Shown one piece after another: positions 58,737 through 64,000 of a stretch of 64,000 nucleotides of DNA. Numbering within the stretch: position 1 is the first letter of the stretch; every line of letters begins with the position of its first letter. The translations under genes and the position numbers were made by a program. This stretch comes from Protula sp. h YS-2021 (taxonomy: Eukaryota; Annelida; Polychaeta; Sabellida; Serpulidae), in the NCBI GenBank assembly GCA_949752745.1, contig OX457033.1, positions 42,158,245 through 42,222,244 of the forward strand. Reading direction: 5' to 3'. Below the pieces are notes generated by a model that did no database searches, was not told the DNA's origin, and saw nothing but the letters and a program-made list of their open reading frames with translations.

Positions 58737-60854
58737 ATGGGAGGTTGTTTTACATCACATAAGGATATGAGTAGTGTTCTCCAAGTGGGGGATATTATTG
58801 AGTCAAGGCATGCACTGAAAAAATGTACTTTTACGGAATATAGAGACGAGATTTGTACACTAGTTTATAGGCATGATGGGGCATTGCTAGGCAAATTGTT
58901 AGTCTCTCGTGACAGTTATGAGATAGTATTGCACTTGTTGGAAAACAGTACAATTAAAGTTGATAATTGGCTTCATAAGATACGAAAGGATAAAGTTCTC
59001 TTTGAAACGATAATGGATAAACTGGAAAATGTCATAACGTTGGATCATGAACAACTCATTATCAGCATGATTAAACATGCAATAGTGAATGCTTATTCTG
59101 TCGATGTAATCCACTCAGTTAGTTTGCTATGGGATAAATTATATGAAAACAAAGTACCCTCACAAAATGTAAAAGTAACAACGTTATGTGAGTTTTACTT
59201 GGATCTGATTCGTTTCCATGATAGCGCCCACAGTGACACGGAATCTAGCATGGACACCTTTTACGACGATGACATCACCAAGGGTAGCCTGGGTTCAAAT
59301 GAAACATATACGCACAAAATAATATCGATTGTCGGAGAAGCTTTAAAGGTGGGGATACCTAATCACATAGATCTGTTCTTTAAACATCATCCTAAGGTGT
59401 TCATGGTTATTGAACCTTCAAACAGTAACTTTTTATATCTATGTTTACAGCGTTACATCTTAAGATCGAAAAATCCCAGTAAAGAACTAAAGAAATTAGC
59501 AAAAGTAAACGACGCTTCAAGCCTTAACAAATGGTATCAAGAAACTAAATTTTTATCATCAAGCCAGTCAGTAAACGATACTGATGACTGCTCAGACACT
59601 GATAAAGTCGTGACTAAACTTCTTCTTAAAATGAAAGATCTGCAAAACCATGAAAACAGTGTTGAAGCTCAACAAGTGAGACAAGCCGTCTTGTGGATCC
59701 TTGAACAAATGTGCCAGATGGATCAATGCGAAAACAATGATATTAAAGATGTGTTTTTGCCTAAAGCCTTCATATTAACTGGGAGTAGTCACGAAGGTAC
59801 AAGATCACTTTTCCCTGACGAATATGACGTGTTATTATTATTTCGTAGTGCGTTGGATAAGTATATCATTTCCAATATTATCCGTAAAGCTTTGTATAAA
59901 ATAAATCTTTACAAAGACAAGGACAGTCGACTGATATTAGACGGGTTCAAGGTGAGCAGCCTGGGCAGATATCCTTGCATCCATATACTCTGGGCAGGTC
60001 GTAATTATAGAGATATGAAGATCTCTATAGACATTGTCCCTGTAATCGCAACAAAAGCAGTAATTGAAGAAAGGATGCAGTTTAACAAACACGCATACTT
60101 GCAAACGGCAACAAGCGAGCAAGGTCCAAAGCTTTATTTTGACACCATACGTCGCACTGATAACAACTTTTCGCAGTACGAAAGTCATATCATAAGTGTA
60201 ATCCCTTCTCATGTCAGGGAAGGTTACCAATTAGCAAAGGCTATTCGCATTTCAAACATTATCAGGCCTACTTTCCAACAGCTAATATCCCTCGGTGTAA
60301 CAGATGATGTGCATAACATTATTCGATCGTACATGCTGAAGACGTGTGTACTCTTCTTGACACATTCAAATATACAAACCCAACGTAATGAGTGCCAGAG
60401 TCCGTTGTGTTGGGCAATTAGGGTTTACGCTTTACTGAAAAAATGTTTGAATACAGGTTCAATGAAAGAATATTTTGTTCCTAGGGACCTTTTTCATCCA
60501 TGTAAACATCTTTTAACCGCTCCAGTAGCACGCTACAGGTGCTGCAGAGAACACAAATCCAGGCTAGTCATTGTTGGCCGACTCTTGGACGTCCTCAAGC
60601 AATACAAGGAACTCCACGGAGACGCCATCCACACGGACGGTGGACTTAATAGCCATTTTCAGTCTAGCGCCAACGGAAAGATGGCGGAAAAAGCAACGCG
60701 GTGTCCATGCACGTACGACGACTCTGAGCATCTGAGACCTGCTCCATTCTATATATTTGGTTATCCTAGTGGTGAAATCCAGTCAGGAAACACTGATATC
60801 AATCAATCCAATTCTGAAATCCTAGCTGCCATTCGCGCGATTCATCACCTTTAA
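58737..60854 (+). CDS. Mab-21/cGAS-like nucleotidyltransferase (putative cGLR)
   Basis: 705 residues, apparently in one exon. I start at the ATG at 58737: A at -3 and G at +4 give a good context, and codons further upstream in frame offer only TTG. The C-terminal ~400 residues match the Mab-21/cGAS fold. The activation motif G349-S350 is followed 12 residues after the serine by E362-Y-D364 (in PDEYDVLLLF), and the third acid is D432 (in KISIDIVPVI). Human cGAS has the same GS-to-ExD spacing (S213 to E225/D227; third acid D319). Catalytic acids are therefore complete, unlike in inactive Mab-21 proteins. Later landmarks are C553-C558-W559 (CQSPLCWAIRVYALL) and C602-C603-H606. Residues 1-~295 are a helix-rich extension I do not recognise, with acidic linkers near 165-185 and 279-293. 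The N-terminus MGGCFTS fits N-myristoylation plus Cys4 palmitoylation. Likely role by family: nucleic-acid-sensing synthesis of a cyclic or linear nucleotide signal; ligand and product are unknown. Confidence 0.9.
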   Translation: MGGCFTSHKDMSSVLQVGDIIESRHALKKCTFTEYRDEICTLVYRHDGALLGKLLVSRDSYEIVLHLLENSTIKVDNWLHKIRKDKVLFETIMDKLENVITLDHEQLIISMIKHAIVNAYSVDVIHSVSLLWDKLYENKVPSQNVKVTTLCEFYLDLIRFHDSAHSDTESSMDTFYDDDITKGSLGSNETYTHKIISIVGEALKVGIPNHIDLFFKHHPKVFMVIEPSNSNFLYLCLQRYILRSKNPSKELKKLAKVNDASSLNKWYQETKFLSSSQSVNDTDDCSDTDKVVTKLLLKMKDLQNHENSVEAQQVRQAVLWILEQMCQMDQCENNDIKDVFLPKAFILTGSSHEGTRSLFPDEYDVLLLFRSALDKYIISNIIRKALYKINLYKDKDSRLILDGFKVSSLGRYPCIHILWAGRNYRDMKISIDIVPVIATKAVIEERMQFNKHAYLQTATSEQGPKLYFDTIRRTDNNFSQYESHIISVIPSHVREGYQLAKAIRISNIIRPTFQQLISLGVTDDVHNIIRSYMLKTCVLFLTHSNIQTQRNECQSPLCWAIRVYALLKKCLNTGSMKEYFVPRDLFHPCKHLLTAPVARYRCCREHKSRLVIVGRLLDVLKQYKELHGDAIHTDGGLNSHFQSSANGKMAEKATRCPCTYDDSEHLRPAPFYIFGYPSGEIQSGNTDINQSNSEILAAIRAIHHL

Positions 60855-61502
60855 GTTACTAATTAAGCAATTATATGACAAAAATGTTATTAAATTATGT
60901 GGCTTTTTTCATCTCACCTAAACTAAACATGTTTTGTGCAGGACGTGTCAATTGATTATGTCAAAATTTTCTAATACGTTTTCATGTCACTTAACTTGGA
61001 TTTGTTCGTGCTCCAAAGAATGTAGCCCATGACTATGTCGATCAGACCTTTCAGTTCCCAAGGATCCACTGGCAATTTGCCATCAAAATTATATCATGGA
61101 CACTAATATTCGTTAGGCACTTATCAAAAAGCTCAAAATATTGTTTTCATTCATTCCATAAATTCATAATTCATGTATATTTTTACCAGAATTTTGATTG
61201 GATGATCAAATTTTAAGTAAATGGTGTAACGGAGGAATAAAACAGGAAACCGCTAAGCTTTGAGGCCTGTAAGATTCGTTTATTAACTATTCTGTGTTCT
61301 ATTCTGTATGTTGGCTCAGATGAAACTTACGTTTTACAGTCGGTTAAGATTAAAATAAAATCAGTGAACATATATTTATGCGTAATTAATTTAGAGAGTA
61401 GCAATAAAATGTCTAGCACAATAGCCTTCGAAAAGCAAAAGTTTTTTTTTGTGTGTTTAATTTAAAAGAGAAAAGTGATTTACATTCTCTTGATCGTTTT
61501 AA
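60855..61502 (+). terminator. 3' flank with candidate poly(A) signals
   Basis: ATTAAA at 60889-60894 is followed by a GT/T-rich stretch (TTATGTGGCTTTTTTC). AATAAA at 61236-61241 is a more canonical but more distant choice, about 380 bp after the stop. The rest of the interval is AT-rich with no open frame or RNA gene recognised. Confidence 0.5.
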
Positions 61503-62116
61503 TGGGTTAGGGTTAGGGTTAGGGTTAGGGTATAGAGCTAAGGGTGTACATGGCTCCCCGTACCATGGCTCCCCGTACCAAAGAAATGATAGAAAACAAC
61601 TTCTGATTGGCTGACATATTTATGACGTCATCGATGATTGACAGCTGTAATTTGGTCAGTGACCATAGGTCACGCAAGGTAACCCCGGGTCACAACCCTA
61701 TAAACGCAAGAAAATGCAACCCGGGTTAAGACCCTAACCCCGACCCTGACCCCAACCTTGACCCTGACCCTGACCCTAACCATAGGGTATAGAGATGAGG
61801 GTTAGTTAGGGTTAGGGTTAGGGTTAGGGTTAGGGTATAGAGTTAGGGGTTAGGGTTAATGTATAGGGATGATTTTGTCATTTAATTACCTATTAGTTGG
61901 TACCAACTCTGATCGTAACCCTAACCCAAGTGGTTAGTGTAGGGTTAGTAGGGCTGTTGGTTAGGGTATAGAGATTAGGCTTAGGGTATAGAGATGAGGT
62001 TTCAAATGGCTCTGTTACAATATCGCTCTATGATGATCTAAATGATAGAAAACTTTTGATTGACTGACATACTTATAGCGTCATCGATGATAGACAACTC
62101 TATTTACTCTTATTCC
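61503..62116. repeat. Degenerate TTAGGG/CCCTAA patches and a repeated ~75-bp sequence
   Basis: TTAGGG runs on the plus strand at 61504-61531 and about 61799-61836. C-strand variants at about 61730-61780 read CCCTAACCCCGACCCTGACC. A motif ATGATAGAAAAC, then TTGATTG(A/G)CTGACATA, then GTCATCGATGAT(T/A)GACA occurs near 61585-61645 and again near 62040-62100. This is a diverged direct repeat about 450 bp apart. The first copy has a full TGACGTCA at 61623-61630. Confidence 0.82.
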
Positions 62117-62762
62117 AATCCTTGACCCTGACACTAACCCTGACACGGACCCCGACCTTGACCCTAACCCGGACACTGACCCAACCCAACCCTGATCCAA
62201 AGAAATCCAAACCTTACCCAACCCAACCCAACCCTGACCAACCCAACCCTTATAAACATATTCTAAGTCCAGCAAAAGACAACCTTAACCAAACCCAACT
62301 CAACCCTGACACAACCCAATCCTGACCAACCCAATCGAACTAAACCCTGACCCAACTCAACCCCGCCCTTGTTAAAAAATTATTCAAAGTTCCATCCGAA
62401 GTCAACCTTGATCCAACGCATCCAAACTCTGAACCAACCCTATTAAAAACATTCCAATCCTTATATAAAAAAACCCAATAATGCAAAAATAAAAATATAA
62501 AAAATATATATAAAAGTCCAGCACAAGACAAACTTCAACCCAACCCATCCCATCCCTGACCCAACGCAACCTTGACCCATCCCAACCCCGACCCAACCCA
62601 GTCCTTACCCAACCCTGACACAACCCATTCAAACGCTGACCCCCCCAACACTTACCAAACCAAACCCAATCCTAACCCAACCCTTATAGAAAAATATTCA
62701 TCCATCACAAGTAAACCTTAACCCAACCCAACCCAACGCTGATCCAACCCATGACGCGACGG
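62117..62762. repeat. Second CCCAACCC telomere-like array with 45-bp spacers
   Basis: The same repeat family as 54376-55365 but more degenerate. The AATATTC...AAGTCCAGCA...ACAACCTTAACC spacer is recognisable near 62248, 62370, 62440-62530 and 62685. Open frames on either strand are repeat translations. Confidence 0.88.
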
Positions 62763-62763
62763 G

Positions 62764-62990
62764 TTAAGGTTAGGGTTAGGGTTATTATAATAGGGTGGAT
62801 AGAAGCAAAAAGTGCCCATCGCAGAAAAAGTTGGGCACTTGGTCTTGTATATAAGTAAATATGCAAATTATGTGGCCATAAAGGAATCATAAATATATGT
62901 GCAAATTAGTCACGTGTCCAATAAATTAGGTCTAGTACCCCATTAACTAGGTCAAGGGTACTCGATGTGATGCATGGAAGGGGTACCCAG
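62764..62990. repeat. Subtelomere-like module, copy 2
   Basis: Homologous to 54012-54240 in the same orientation, about 8.75 kb apart. Here the C-rich array lies before the module, whereas it follows copy 1. It holds a hairpin AGTGCCCA (62811-62818) with TGGGCACT (62832-62839) at the place where copy 1 has a different hairpin. Confidence 0.85.
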
Positions 62991-62997
62991 GGTTATA

Positions 62998-63014
62998 GGT
63001 GGGCTCGAACCACC
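62998..63014 (-). other. tRNA-like T-arm / Pol III B-box, possible SINE remnant
   Basis: On the minus strand, GGTGG-TTCGAGC-CCACC forms a perfect 5-bp stem with a 7-base loop and contains the B-box core GTTCGAGCC. No matching anticodon arm, D arm or A box at proper spacing was found, so it is not called as a tRNA gene. A tRNA-derived SINE fragment or chance are both possible. Confidence 0.35.
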
Positions 63015-63032
63015 AACCTTCCGACCTGATCA

Positions 63033-63092
63033 TATAGGTTTAGGGTTAGGCCTCCTAGGGGGTCGCGTGACTGATGACGTCACGATGATTGA
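63033..63092. repeat. 60-bp direct repeat, copy 1
   Basis: TATAGGTTTAGGG, GGCCTCC, GGGGTCGCGTGACTGAT and ACGTCACGATGATTGA in order. It matches 63741-63801 with about five differences, 708 bp apart, and carries TGACGTCA at 63075-63082. Confidence 0.92.
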
Positions 63093-63140
63093 CAGGTGTG
63101 GTAGAATGCCCACTTTCCCCCAACTGAACATCAAGCCATG

Positions 63141-63290
63141 AGGCCTTTGAATGTATAGCTCTGTTCCATTATAGCCCACCCATCAGGCTAGTGAACATGT
63201 AGCCCTGTTCGGTTATTGCCCAATCGTCAGGCTTGTGAACATTTAGGCCTGTTCCATTGTAGCCCAAAGCGATAGCTTTGTGAAAGCATT
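63141..63290. repeat. 44-bp tandem repeat, about 3.3 copies
   Basis: AGGCT/AGGCC-type starts at 63141, 63185, 63229 and 63274. Each is followed by TGAACAT, then TAG-CCTGTTC and ATTGTAGCCCA. Copies differ by 15-25%. The tract lies between the two 60-bp direct repeats. Confidence 0.85.
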
Positions 63291-63494
63291 TAAAGAGGCT
63301 AACTAATCTATTTATAGACGGTTCATGGAGGCCTGTCTTGTCACTATATTAAAGCTTAGGGGGGATTTTGGGGTGAGGGAGTGGGGAGTTCAAAAGCTAC
63401 CTACTTGTCTAAGGTTAGAGCCAAAGGGCTTCTGTGGTCCAAGGTAAAAGCGTGATTCTTTTTCTATTTTGATTTGTGTTTTTCAAACGACGCG

Positions 63495-63692
63495 ATGATA
63501 ATTAAACTCTTTTCACGTCCGTCGCTACCAGAAGAATTTCACGCACCACTACATGATATTATTAAGGCTGGAGATTTTGGTGGCAGAGGTAAGATCCCGC
63601 AACACCAACCCCCCTCCACCAGCACAAGCCTAACCAGTGATTACGGTCTTGTTTTATCAGAAAATGAGAAGCTAAAGATACAACATAAATAA
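63495..63692 (+). CDS. Small open frame, possible terminal exon or fragment
   Basis: 65 codons from ATG at 63495 to TAA at 63690-63692, directly followed by AATAAATAAAG. The peptide starts MIIKLFSRPSLPEEFHAPLH and has no domain I recognise. A donor-like AGAG-GTAAG (~63590) and an acceptor-like TTGTTTTATCAG (~63660) inside could define a ~70-bp intron instead, which would shorten the product. It is as likely to be chance as real. Confidence 0.2.
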   Translation: MIIKLFSRPSLPEEFHAPLHDIIKAGDFGGRGKIPQHQPPSTSTSLTSDYGLVLSENEKLKIQHK

Positions 63693-63740
63693 ATAAAGAT
63701 AACAATTTTCTGTACTTTCTCTGTACAAAATTATTTGTTT

Positions 63741-63801
63741 TATAGGTTTAGGGTCAGGCCTCCCAGGGGGGTCGCGTGACTGATAACGTCACGATGATTG
63801 A
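63741..63801. repeat. 60-bp direct repeat, copy 2
   Basis: Second copy of the 63033-63092 sequence, same orientation. Here the CRE-like core reads TAACGTCAC, having lost the full palindrome. Confidence 0.92.
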
Positions 63802-64000
63802 AAGTTTATACACGCATACGCATTTACATACGCACATACAGCCGACGGATACTGACGACGGATGTCCCTCTGTTGATGTGGTAAGTGAGGATGGAGTGGC
63901 TAATACTCATGTGTTCCCACAAGAAGGTGGTTTTTTCAGTTTTGTTTAAAAAACTGGGGTATTATTTAGAGCATGACTCTTTAAAGAAGACCGATCTAGA
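63802..64000 (+). other. Window end, no firm gene
   Basis: A 51-codon ATG frame (63794-63949) crosses an ACGCATACGCA-type simple repeat and then reads PTDTDDGCPSVDVVSEDG before a stop. It could be an exon continuing a gene outside the window, but nothing confirms this. Confidence 0.2.

Noticed and set aside
62081..62890. Several 61-76-codon frames in the second C-rich array
   Set aside because: Repeat translations with no non-repetitive core.

Overview
The window looks like animal nuclear DNA, most likely from a mollusc and probably a bivalve. The evidence is a long higher-order satellite array, an L1/Tx1-type non-LTR retrotransposon, TTAGGG-type repeats, AATAAA signals and an intronless Mab-21/cGAS-like gene of the kind expanded in molluscs. 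The species assignment is an inference from these traits. Nothing prokaryotic is present.

Layout. (1) 1-29938 is a tandem satellite built of about 705-bp higher-order units, each made of five related 120-165-bp subunits. It has nested segmental duplications and local unit-length variants (704/705, 706 and 708 bp). (2) 29939-34477 is a retrotransposon inserted cleanly into one satellite unit. It has an endonuclease-reverse transcriptase ORF interrupted by three one-base shifts, all in A runs, and ends in a 26-A tail. (3) 34478-52117 is satellite again: homogeneous to about 40.4 kb, then diverged monomers, then a second independent higher-order repeat of about 1232 bp (45.78-50.94 kb), then diverged monomers. 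A homogeneous core with decaying edges resembles a centromere or other large heterochromatic array. (4) 52118-53895 is non-satellite DNA with no gene I can support. (5) 53896-55365 is subtelomere-like: short TTAGGG runs, a perfect hairpin, a 13-bp C-rich repeat, and a pentamer-rich CCCAACCC array with a recurring 45-bp spacer. (6) 55446-57702 holds a probable terminal exon with an acidic tail and several minisatellites, including one that combines CRE-like and ETS-like motifs. (7) 58737-60854 is the one convincing intact gene, a 705-residue Mab-21/cGAS-like nucleotidyltransferase with all three catalytic acids and an N-terminus that fits an acylation signal. (8) 61503-64000 is a second subtelomere-like block homologous to the first, then short duplicated modules and a weak small ORF.

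The most interesting points are the membrane-targeting prediction on a complete cGAS-like enzyme, its position between two homologous subtelomere-like modules, the repeated nuclear-receptor-type dyad in the satellite, and the retrotransposon whose only visible lesions are homopolymer indels. All lengths and spacings were read by eye from the sequence. No alignment or database search was run.
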